Assembly: GCA_028456385.1 (NCBI GenBank)
Contig: JALNQF010000648.1
Coordinates: 1 to 18,034, forward strand
Length of the DNA stretch: 18,034 bases
Source: Ophiosphaerella korrae
Taxonomy: Eukaryota > Ascomycota > Dothideomycetes > Pleosporales > Phaeosphaeriaceae
Reading direction: 5' to 3'
The translations under genes were made by a program, and so were the position numbers. Each line of letters begins with the position of its first letter. The stretch's first letter is position 1. This document shows positions 1 to 8,835 of this stretch, piece after piece. A model generated the notes under the pieces. It made no database searches, was not told the DNA's origin, and worked only from the letters and a program-made list of their open reading frames with translations.

Positions 1-1240
1 TGTTTTAGGATTAAATATAGTATACCTAGGCCTTGTTAATATTAGATTATTAATAAATACGTCCTAAGGAATAGTAAGGAGTTATTAATCTAGGTTAGTA
101 AATATAAGTTACTAAAGGAGTTATACTATAGTATAATATTCTTGCTACACTATATTATTAAAAGAAGATAGACTAGTCTTTATTCTACGTAGAGTAATAA
201 CGTCTCCTTACTACTATATAAAGGTATCTATATTTTCTCTATATTAAAAGTAACTACTATAGCGCGTAGTATTAATAATCTAATTTATTAGAGTAGAGTA
301 TACTATTATTAAATACTAATATACCTAAGTCTTAAAGTTATCTACTACTACTCTATTCTAGTTCTCTTAGGTAATATAGATATATTTAGCCTCTTCTTAT
401 TCTTATATTAGTAAATTAGCCTTATTTTATATTAGACTCTATAAAGCTTCTACTATTTACTTACTATATTTTTCTAGTATAGTAAACTTATCTTGTAATT
501 ATTAAAGTACTACTAGTCTAGCTATCTTCTTTAACGTAGATAGTTTTGTCGTAAAGTAGTATACTTCTTAGAAGCTATTACTATTTAGTAGAAGTAATAG
601 GAACGCGATAGGTATAACAAGTGCGAGTTTAAGATCGCTTAATTAACTTGTCTATTTAAGAAAGGATATCTAGAAGTTATAGTATAGCCTTTCTATTAGG
701 TTTAATTATGTATAGTTATATTTTACGTTAATAGTAGTATACGTACAACCTTCTAAGTCTAGGTGTTGTATTATCTATTCTTATACTACCCTCTAATAGG
801 ATTATACTCTAAAGGAAGATAGGAGTACTACTTAATTATTAAATATCTAGTAGAAGAAGATAAATATCTTCTAGAGTAAAATTATATAAGAGGTACTTAA
901 GTATTAATATAGCTCTAGTAGAAATAGAGAGATATTTTTAAAGTCTTCTTATATAACCTAAATATAAGTATACCTTAATATCTTTATAGTAATATTCTAC
1001 TATATTTAGACTATACTAGTAATACTAGTGTATAGGAAGTATAGTTTCTTCTCCTCTTGTTTATCTAGTATAGTAATATATTTTAATATATTTAGCTATA
1101 ACCTTACTTTACTTAGAATATCTAAAAACTTAGTATTAGCAATCTATAGATTTGTTTACGCTGTTATCTATTATAGTATAATAAGCTAGTATTGCTTTTT
1201 TTCTTATATTACCTATATCTTTACTTCTTATAATTACTTC
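1..1240 (+). pseudogene. Unassigned RIP-degraded coding-like stretch
   Basis: No intact gene is present. If TAA and TAG are read as mutated Gln or Trp codons, the frame starting at base 1 gives a protein-like stretch over most of this interval, most plausibly at about 590-1000, where charged and aromatic residues mix normally. A second + strand frame looks almost as good over the first 650 bases, so neither the frame nor the strand is secure. CpA and TpG are nearly absent, as expected for RIP. No domain is recognised. It may be the upstream part of the degraded gene or transposon at 2220-3776, or a separate repeat. The window edge cuts it on the left. Confidence 0.25.
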
Positions 1241-1325
1241 CTTAGTCGCTAAGTAGATATAGATAGGATATTCGAAGTATAGTATAGAGATAGATTAATT
1301 ATAGATAGGTTAATTAGTAATAGAT

Positions 1326-1462
1326 TATATAAGGATAGATTGTACGAGGATAGATTATATAAGGATAGATCGTATAAGGATAGATTATACAAGGATAGAT
1401 TATACAAGGATAGATTATGTAAGGATAGATTATATAAGGATAGATTGTACAAGGATAGATTG
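1326..1462. repeat. 15-bp minisatellite, about nine copies
   Basis: The unit is close to RTRYAAGGATAGATT and repeats head to tail about nine times. Variation is mostly at the first four bases. Degenerate copies of the core GATAGATT extend left to about 1265. Because 15 is a multiple of three, both strands read as a pentapeptide repeat: KDRLY on +, YNLSL on minus. Most differences between copies are transitions, as RIP would leave. Whether it was ever translated cannot be decided here. Confidence 0.85.
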
Positions 1463-2219
1463 TAGAGTAGTGTTATACCTAGCGTAGTAGTTTTATCTAT
1501 AATTAAATAGTTAGTTAGTTACTAATTAGTAGCTACTAGTATAGGACTTACTATTATTATATACTTTAAAGTAACGCGTAAGTTATAAAGAGCTAAATTG
1601 TAGTAGTATAGATAGAAAGAATCTCTAACTTAGGATAATTATAGCTTATTCTATATACTATTCCTCTTAATACTACTTAGTACCTTTTAGTACGTAAATA
1701 TTATGTGCTTTATAGATATACTATATAATATTACTCTTAGCTACTTAGCTACTACTAATATAGTTATAGTATAAATAGTAATATGACTTATAGTAGAGAG
1801 TAAAGCTATTAATCTACTTAATAGGCTTGTTTAGGAGATAGAGTTAATAGTATTCTTAGACTAACCTAACTTCTTTATTAGCTTCTTTAACCTTATTAGC
1901 AATGTTCCTCCTAATATTTAGTAGTATAGTATAGTACTCTTTGTTAAAATAAGCTTTAACTTTAGTAGGTAGGATAACGTATTAGTATAGGGCGCATATA
2001 ACAATTTAGTAAACTTAGTTAATATATATATATTTTAGTATATTACTAGTGTAGTCTACTATTTTAGAATATACTCTTAGAAAGGAAAGATATATTTTAA
2101 CCCCTTACTATAGCTAAATTCCTATAGGCTAGTGCGTGCACGTACTCCTAGATAAATATTATTATGCTCTATAACAAATTATAGATTACGTATTCCTAGC
2201 TAATACTAGTTATAAGATA
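1463..2219 (+). other. Degraded sequence without a secure gene
   Basis: This stretch links the minisatellite to the better coding remnant downstream. From about 1800 two + strand frames can each be read through TAA/TAG positions as plausible protein, and one of them joins the downstream remnant in frame. Neither shows a motif I can name. I see no promoter, terminator or RNA gene. Confidence 0.3.
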
Positions 2220-3776
2220 CACTAAAAATACATTATAGCCTTATTAGTATTATCTATTATAGCTAAATCTATTCTAGATATATATACAAAGTAGGCCTTA
2301 TTCTATAAAGTTGCTTGTATTACTACTAATAGACCTATTTACGCTAAACTACTAGGTAAAACTAAACTAACTCGCGTATTTATTACTTTAATACTAGATA
2401 TAGCCTTACGTTAGATAACCTATTTAACTCTAAAAAATAAGCTATTATAGTATATTAAGCTTATATATTTAATATATTGTTTAGAAGTTCCTAATTCTAA
2501 AGAAGATATTAGAGATAAGGATGTATAAGAAAGAAACTACTTAGATAATAATATAGAAGAGTAAGGGAATAGTAGCTATAATAGAACTAATGCGCATTTA
2601 AAATAGAGACGTATAAAAAAAGAGAGTTTAATAAAATAATTTAATAAAAGAGTAAAAGACTACTTAGAAGTAAGATTTATATAAATAGTTGTAAATACTT
2701 AGGATTTAGCTTAAGTAGAAATAAATAAAATAACTATTAATAGTAATAAGTAAAAGTACTAGAGCTTTGCTATATAGAAGATACGTAGTATAAGGCTTAA
2801 AGTAGTTAGGATAATAATTGTAAAGGCTATAGCAATTAGTTTATCTAACTACTTATAAGAGTAGTAATTAATATTGTAGTTGTAGAGAGCTTAGTATTAG
2901 GAGAGAAAACGAATAGCTACTAATAGATTCTAGAAGTTAAGAGCTTTTACTAATAAATTAGATCTAGAGTTAATTTTTACTACTCTAACACCTAAGCTAG
3001 ATACCTAGTTAGTCTTAACTTAGTTAATAGTAGAGAGTATATTAGGTATAGCCTTAATAGCTTATAAAACAAATAGCTTTTATAAATTATTTATAGTAGT
3101 ACAATAAAGTTAAGTAGTAAGAAGCTTAGAAGATATAAGGTATAGGTAGATTATAGCTATACTCTTAGTAGAATATAATTTACTTAAAATATTAACCTAG
3201 AAGCGTACTATTTACTCTAGTAGTCGTAGTTGTAGCTTTGCTATAGTAGTAAAAGAGAACTTATTCTAGGTTGTCTATAGCTAGGATATAACCTTCTAAG
3301 ATAATTAGAAAGATTCGCCTAATTAGAAACAGTTTAGCTAGTACTTAGAATACGCAAAGCGATAGCGTATATTAAAAGATAAATTTAGTATAGGTGTATT
3401 TGTATTATTACTAAAGGGAATAGTTTTAAATACTTAGATTAAGAAGTTTCTACTAATAGGGCGATTTTCTAAGTAGATTAATATAGTCGCATTATATTAC
3501 TTAAGAATCTAGGACTTAGTTAACGTAATTAAACTTACCTATATTGCCTATATAAAAGAAGAAGCCTTACTACTACTACTTTTACTAGAAGATCTATAAG
3601 AAGAAGAGTTAGATAGCTTTAATATTAAGACTATATTATTAATATAAGATCTAGTATAGTAACCTATTTAGGAACTAGATAGTGTAGATATTAGTATAAG
3701 TACTGAATTATAGTTTAATTTAATATTAAAACCTCTCTATACCTTTATATATATAATACCTAGAGTTATAAGTTAA
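2220..3776 (+). pseudogene. Degraded unknown protein gene, about 515 codons
   Basis: One + strand frame (codons starting at positions divisible by 3) reads as ordinary protein for about 515 codons if TAA and TAG are taken as former Gln or Trp. The composition is not random: the middle (about 2500-3100) is rich in Lys, Arg, Glu and Asp with segments such as KKESLIKQFNKRVKDYLEVR, and the C-terminal part has an acidic run (LLEDLQEEELDSF). The other two frames carry less convincing composition over the same interval. I find no transposase DDE core, RT, zinc finger or recombinase motif I can defend. It could be a DNA-transposon protein, an accessory ORF of a larger repeat, or a duplicated host gene. 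TAA at 3774-3776 is a possible true stop because an inverted repeat and AT-rich DNA follow. Confidence 0.45.
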
Positions 3777-3791
3777 TACTTAAGGGTACGT

Positions 3792-3840
3792 AGGAATAAG
3801 AGATTAGCGCTTTTTTAAAAATATACTAATCTCCTATCCT
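3792..3840. repeat. Inverted repeat after the unknown coding remnant
   Basis: A left arm at 3792-3807 (AGGAATAAGAGATTAG) and a right arm at 3826-3840 (CTAATCTCCTATCCT) are reverse complements apart from a one-base gap and one mismatch. They flank a short T6A5-centred spacer. It lies 15 bases after the possible stop of the upstream remnant, so it may be part of a 3' untranslated region or an element end. Eukaryotic genes do not use hairpin terminators, so no function is assigned. Confidence 0.6.
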
Positions 3841-4080
3841 CTTTAGGTATATATAGTTATCTTTATTATAAACTATATTTCTTTATATATTTTATTGTTT
3901 CTTGTATTACTATTACTTAATATTAGGTATTTTACCTTATATTTATTTGTATTATACTAAGAGTAAGTAGAATAAAGAAGTATATAGCTTAATAGAGTAT
4001 AGTAATGTCTTTAAGTTTATAGTATTATTAAATTTTTATTTTATCTACATTAGAGGTTAGAAATCGTTCTATATATAATA
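3841..4080. other. AT-rich spacer, nothing recognised
   Basis: T-rich sequence on the + strand with no readable frame, repeat or motif that I can support. It separates the inverted repeat from the tandem array. Confidence 0.5.
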
Positions 4081-4773
4081 GTCCTTATACCTAGCAATAT
4101 TAAAGGATAATATTAAGGTATAGTACTACTATTGCTATTAAACTTTATATCGCTGCATTGTAATAACAAGAAGAGATATAAGAAATTAAATTAAAGATTT
4201 AGAATCGTAGTATCTAACTATACAAAATAAGTTATTAGTATTATTTTATTAAGGCTTGTACAAGTACAACAATATTAAAGGACAATATTAAGGTACAGTC
4301 CTTATACCTAGTAATATTAAAGGACAATATCGAGGTACAGTTCTTATACCTAGTAATATTAAAGGACAATATTAAGGTATAGCACTACTATTGCTATTCA
4401 ACTTTATAGCGCTGCATCGCGATAACAAGAAGAGATATAAGAAATTAAATTAAAGATTTAGAATCGTAGTATCTTACTATACAAGATAAGTTATTAGTAT
4501 TATTTTATTAAGGCTTGTGCAAGTACAACAATATTAAAGGACAATATTAAGGTATAGTTCTTATACCTAGCAATATTAAAGGATAATATCAAGGTATAGT
4601 ACTACTATTACTATCAAACTTTACATCGCTATATCGCGACAACAAGAAGAGATATAAGAAATTAAATTAAAGATTTAGAATCGCAGTGTCTAACTACACA
4701 AGATAAGTTATTAGTATTATTTTATTAAGGCTTGTACAAGTAAAACAATATTAAAAGATAATATCGAAGGACA
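4081..4773. repeat. Tandem array: three 217-bp units and one 42-bp unit
   Basis: Units start at 4081, 4298 (short), 4340 and 4557. The long ones are each 217 bp and the short one 42 bp. A 25-bp motif close to AATATTAAAGGACAATATT plus AAGGTA occurs seven times, at 4096, 4271, 4313, 4355, 4530, 4572 and 4747, so distances between motif starts are 175, 42, 42, 175, 42 and 175. The 150-bp spacer inside long units is well conserved and contains the palindrome CTTGTACAAG. Units differ mostly by C/T and G/A changes. Since 217 is not a multiple of three, the array did not arise as in-frame protein repeats. It retains more CpA than the surrounding DNA. Confidence 0.9.
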
Positions 4774-4774
4774 T

Positions 4775-6151
4775 TAGAGACTATCTTAGTAGTAATACGC
4801 TAGGCATATTGTTAAATCTAATATATATAGGCTTATACTAGCGATTAGTGCCTTACTAATTGCTTTATATAGAATATACTATAAACTTAGAGATATTACC
4901 TAGGTATATATCTAATTAATAGATAAGCTCCTCTACACGCTATACGCAAAACTACTAAAAGAACTAATAGACTTATTTCTACTAAATACTATCTTACGTA
5001 TTATACGCCTACTCTATAGCGTAGTAGAATTAGGCTTATACTAGTTTAAGACGTACTATAACTACTACAAAGATAAACTTAAAATAAAGACCTCTTTATA
5101 TAACCTATACTTACTAATTATAGATAAAGGATAAACTATATTTAGAATTATAGGACTATAGATAGATAATATAATTAGTATTATAATAAAAACCTTTATA
5201 TAAAAAGAATAAGAGGAACTTAAATATATAAAGTTTTACGCGAAACTAAAGATAATCCTATTAGAAGACTAACCTATTAAGTTTAATAGAGGAAAGATCT
5301 TAATTATATAGAACAAGATACACCTTAGATAAAAAGGATAGATTAACTATCTCTATACGATTAATACACTAGTAAAAGACGCTACCTAATAATATATTAT
5401 CTAAAGGGTAAAGAGAGTATACGTTGTATTAGTATACTAACTAGAAGTAGTATTTAACTTAGTAGTTATAGTATAAACAACAAACCTATTACTAGAAGAT
5501 ATTAAAGCTCTAAATACACGAATCTAATAGTAAATTAATAACTAGGAACAAGGCCTAACTTACGTTCTACTACAACTTAATTGCGTAAAGTTATTTATCT
5601 TTATAGATAGATTATTTACTAATAATAAAGACTTTAGCTCCTAACTAGGATTTATTATTATCCTTACTATAAAACAACGTACGTAGGATAAATATAGCTT
5701 TAAAATCTATAGTAATATTATATACTAGAACTTAATTAAATATAAAAAGGTTACTAGGAGTATTCTAGTAAGTAAACTATATAGAATAGTAAATAGCTTT
5801 AATAATACTATTACTATTAGTATAATACTCTAATAAATTGTACAAACACTTAATATACTACTTATCCTAGTAGTAGTATACTTAGACTTAAAATCTCTAT
5901 ATAACTACCTTGTAAAATTAGGTACAATAAACAAGAAGAGACTTATAATTAATATTATATCCTTTAGAGAGTTGTATAAGAATAGAGAGATTATAGAAGT
6001 TTAATAGATTAATAGTAAAGATAACCTAGTAGATATATATATAAAGAAGACCTTAAACTTAGCTATAGAAAGACTTATCTTAAATAATATACTTAAGATA
6101 AGAGTAAAAGTATTTATAGATAGACTTAAGCCTATATAACTAAAAGACTAA
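4775..6151 (+). pseudogene. Ty1/copia polyprotein remnant (RT C-half and RNase H)
   Basis: Reading codons at positions 2 mod 3, with TAA/TAG as former Gln or Trp, gives one unbroken copia-type frame of about 455 codons. An RT palm segment (KLRDITQVYIQ) is at about 4885-4920. The second RT catalytic block reads GLQTDN at 5153-5170, where the family has a final Asp-Asp; the last Asp is now Asn. RNase H follows: FIDRLFTNNKDFSSQLGF near 5600, the SELY block now SKLY near 5770 (catalytic Glu to Lys), and LDLKSLYNYLVKLGT near 5880, which keeps the Asp. Gag, protease, integrase and the RT N-terminus are missing: the frame begins right at the tandem array. The exact C-terminus is uncertain (TAA at 6137 or 6149). 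The element is dead. Confidence 0.85.
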
Positions 6152-6420
6152 TAAGGGTATAAAAAGAAGCCCCTTTCTTATAAGCTAAAAAAAAAAAAAG
6201 AGCTAAGTAAAAGAGGCTTAAGCTCCTACCTATATATATATATTACTCTTCTCTCCCTCTCTTCTTCTTATTCTTCTTCTTCTTCCTATAGTAGACTAAT
6301 ATCTATTAGCCTTAGCTAATAGATAATAATAAGTATAAGTAGGTTAAATAGTAGGCTTTACTTCTTCTAGATACTATATAGTAAAGAAAAGACTTTTAAA
6401 TTTATACTAAAGAAACTTCT
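6152..6420. other. Low-complexity flank after the copia remnant
   Basis: No gene is seen. The stretch holds an A13 run (about 6187-6199), a short TA run near 6230-6243 and a pyrimidine tract of mainly CTT and CTC triplets at about 6246-6289, with a second one continuing past 6420. A purine-rich stretch followed by a GC-richer hairpin-like patch (about 6154-6176) could be the copia polypurine tract and the start of a 3' LTR. No TG...CA pair could be matched to confirm an LTR. Confidence 0.4.
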
Positions 6421-7032
6421 TCTTCTTCCTCTTTTCTCTCTCTACGTAAATAAGCTTACGCGCTAAATATAATACTTATAATAAGTACTATAACTTTACT
6501 AGACGTAAGAGCTATAAGACTCTCCCTAGAAGCTAGAGACTATATAGTATTTAAGGAAGGGCGAAGGCCCTAAACAACTACTATACTAGTAGGTGCACTA
6601 GACGCCTATAAAGGCGCCCTAGCTCTATACTAGTAGCGTATAGAAATACTCCTCTTAATAGACTACCTTAGTAGCCTAGAGCTACAAGTTAGTACCTAAA
6701 GGTAAGGAAACTATTACGTTATATAATAGTAAGGTAGTAATTACAACCTTATTATCCTATATAATTATTAGCTACCTAACACTATATAAGTAAAGGATAT
6801 AATATACGTTTATATAAAGAGAGCGTATAAAGTACTAATAACTAGGCTACCTAGTAAGTAAAACTACTAAGATATAGCTACTAGTAGCGCTATAGACTAT
6901 AACGTTACTAAAGGCAATATAGGTAGTAGTAGGGGTAGCTAAAGATAATAAACTAGTAGGGACGAGTAATATAATCTACTATACACGTTAGTATTATATA
7001 AAAATATAAGGGAAGGAATAGAGAAACTATAT

Positions 7033-7121
7033 AGTGCTAGTACTAGTGCTAGTAGTAATAGTAGTAGTAGTAGTAATAGTAGTAGTAATAGTAGTAGTAA
7101 TAGTAGTAGTAATAGTAATAA

Positions 7122-7176
<55 letters not shown>
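7033..7176 (+). repeat. AGT trinucleotide tract, ending in 18 pure AGT units
   Basis: From 7033 the sequence is AGT-rich with AAT and a few GCT/ACT interruptions. The last 54 bases (7123-7176) are 18 uninterrupted AGT units. In the frame shared with the flanking coding remnant it encodes Ser with scattered Asn. The same DNA in the next frame is a mix of TAG and TAA, which is what a CAG/CAA (poly-Gln) run becomes after C-to-T change at every CpA. The long poly-Leu reading on the other strand is only its shadow. Confidence 0.95.
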
Positions 7177-7177
<1 letters not shown>

Positions 7178-7325
7178 TTAGCCTAGACAAGAGTTAGTAA
7201 GAATAAGAATATAAGAGAGGATACTATATAGAGATAGTAGTAGATATAACCTAAAGAAAAGAAAAACTAAGCTAGAGGGGGAAGTAAGTACTTATATATC
7301 TAGCTACGCAATACAATAATGTAAT

Positions 7326-7430
7326 AATAATATATAATAAGATAACAACAATATTATAATAATGTAATAACGAGGCTATAACGATGTAACAACAATACAA
7401 CAATAATATATAATAAGATAACAACAATAT
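7326..7430. repeat. Direct repeat of 29 bp within an AAT/CAA-rich segment
   Basis: An identical 29-base sequence, beginning AATAATATATAATAAGATAA, occurs at 7326-7354 and 7402-7430. The surrounding 7310-7490 is a degenerate mixture of AAT, CAA and AAC triplets. In the flanking coding frame it gives Asn/Gln-rich protein. Many CpA dinucleotides survive here, unlike in the neighbouring DNA. Confidence 0.8.
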
Positions 7431-7712
7431 AATAATAAGATAATAACAATACAATTACAATGTAATAGTAACGCAATAATAACAAGACTAACCTACTACG
7501 CAAACAATAGCAACCTAGAAGGAAACTACCCTAATACTAATTGTACGAAAGAACTAATAACTATATAAACAAAGGAAAAAAAGAAGATAGAAAAATAGAG
7601 ATATATAAAGATAACCTAAAAATAGAAGAAATACTAAAGGACCTACTATACAAACGCACTCTAACAAAAATCTAAAAGAAAACTCTAAAAATAAAGAATT
7701 GCTAGTATCTAT

Positions 7713-7748
7713 ACGTAATAACTTAGGCTAATAGCTAAGCTATTACGT
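7713..7748. repeat. 36-bp imperfect palindrome
   Basis: The arms ACGTAATAACTTAG and CTAAGCTATTACGT match at 13 of 14 positions around an 8-base loop. A smaller perfect hairpin (ATAGGC/GCCTAT) follows at about 7768-7785. They sit at the end of the unknown coding remnant and could mark an element boundary or 3' untranslated region. No protein binding site is recognised. Confidence 0.65.
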
Positions 7749-8406
7749 ACAACGTTAGGGGTAATAAGACGTATAGGCCTTTTAGCCTATATATAGAATT
7801 AAGTATATATAATCTATACTCTTACTACGTATAGAAGAAGATATAAATAAATACTCTTTACTTTTCCTTACTTAACCCTATACGCTAGTATATCCTAGTT
7901 TCTCTACAAGCCTCTATAGTAGACGAAGCTCTATTAATATTAAATTTATTTTACTAAATTACTTTATTTAACTATTTTTAATACTTATTATTTTCTTAAA
8001 TACTTTAATATACTTGTCTACTTTTTTACTATTTTAATCTTTAATATCTTTAACTATTTTAACTCTTTTTTATATTTTATTTTATTTCTAACTACTAACT
8101 TTATTACTATTTTATACTTTATAATACTTTTTTCTTTATTTAGTATTAACTTATTATAAATTTCTTATAGTACTTTAATATATAGAAAATAACTAACCTA
8201 ATTTTTAAGCTAAACTCTATTATTAATTTTCTATTATAATTTTTTTCTTATATTTTTTTTACTACTTCTACTACTATATATTATATATACTATCTATATT
8301 AATTACTCTTATATATATATTATATTAATTTATTTACTATATAAACTATTTATATATATACTTAATATTAATATATACTAGAAGCTTTATTTCTTTTACT
8401 TTTACT
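7749..8406. other. Very AT-rich interval, no secure gene
   Basis: The first 170 bases hold short TA-rich stretches and a pyrimidine-rich patch (7850-7920) that would suit an LTR or promoter, but no paired copy is present to prove it. From about 7926 the + strand is strongly T-rich. The minus strand can be read, through many TAA/TAG codons, as a Lys-rich coiled-coil-like protein, but composition alone would give this, so I do not call a gene. The right edge is the outer end of the copy 1 LTR. Confidence 0.4.
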
Positions 8407-8835
8407 TATAATAGGCCTCCTATTATTAACTATAAGTACTTATCTAAGAAGTTAGTAGATTATAAGATAATAGTAAAAGCTTATATTAAGATCTATAATA
8501 ACTATAAATAATAGAAGATATTTTACAACTATCTTGTATTAGCGTTCTATAGTTAAAGGATTAAATTACTAATACTATCTTAATAATACGTATTATTACT
8601 AACTATATACCTATTATAATCTATTAATCTATAGTTACTAAGACTAATAGATTGTAGATTATCTTAATCTATAATCTACTAATACTAAGAGTCTATAGAT
8701 TATAGATTACTCTAGGTATCTTAATTATATATAGCTTTCTAGTTAAGTTTGTATTCTTTAGGGTTATATAGGTCTAAGTTAATTATTATAAGACTAATTA
8801 GTTCTATCTATAGTTCTCTTATTACTATTATAATA
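8407..8835 (-). repeat. 3' LTR of copy 1
   Basis: The interval is the reverse complement of the LTR at 14255-14683, recognisable throughout (for example the shared block CTTGTATTAGCGTTC and the ATCTATAATCTATAG motifs near 8620-8705). The inner terminus at 8835 aligns to the TGTTAC end, now TATTAT on the element strand. The outer end near 8407 is placed by length and partial similarity and could be off by a few bases. About a 4-base net indel lies near the outer end. No target-site duplication could be recognised at the outer edge. Confidence 0.85.

Larger units (their letters stand above)
6493..7740 (+). pseudogene. Degraded unknown protein gene with Ser/Asn tract and basic tail
   Basis: Codons at positions 1 mod 3 read as protein through TAA/TAG sites. 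The N-terminal 170 or so codons are well mixed (for example SLEARDYIVFKEGRRP and ILVGALDAYKGALALY) and look like a folded domain. Then come a Ser/Asn homopolymer (7033-7176), an Asn/Gln-rich stretch (about 7300-7490) and a Lys/Arg-rich tail (about 7560-7690). The order of globular domain, low-complexity linker and basic end is seen in some Gag-like and regulatory proteins, but no zinc knuckle or DNA-binding motif is visible. The frame may extend upstream to about 6421. The 3' part keeps more CpA than the 5' part, so it is less mutated. Function is unknown. Confidence 0.4.

Noticed and set aside
1249..1452. Minus-strand 67-codon ORF of YNLSL repeats
   Set aside because: It is only the 15-bp minisatellite read through; nothing outside the repeat supports a gene.
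4081..4773. CRISPR-like array (short motif with regular spacers)
   Set aside because: Spacers are repeated copies, not unique; spacing is 42 or 175 bp; and the context is eukaryotic repeat DNA.
6152..6300. Copia 3' LTR after the RNase H remnant
   Set aside because: A purine tract and hairpin are suggestive, but no TG...CA termini and no second copy in the window allow an LTR to be called.
6939..7190. Minus-strand ORF with a long poly-Leu run resembling a membrane segment
   Set aside because: It is the reverse reading of the AGT tract; the flanking coding signal is on the + strand.
7272..7454. Minus-strand 60-codon ORF rich in Ile, Leu and Tyr
   Set aside because: It is the complement of the AAT/CAA-rich repeat segment; composition explains the open frame.
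7926..8400. Lys-rich coiled-coil gene on the minus strand
   Set aside because: About nine tenths of the bases are A or T, and any reading of this T-rich strand in reverse yields Lys, Asn and Ile. Stops are dense and no motif supports it.
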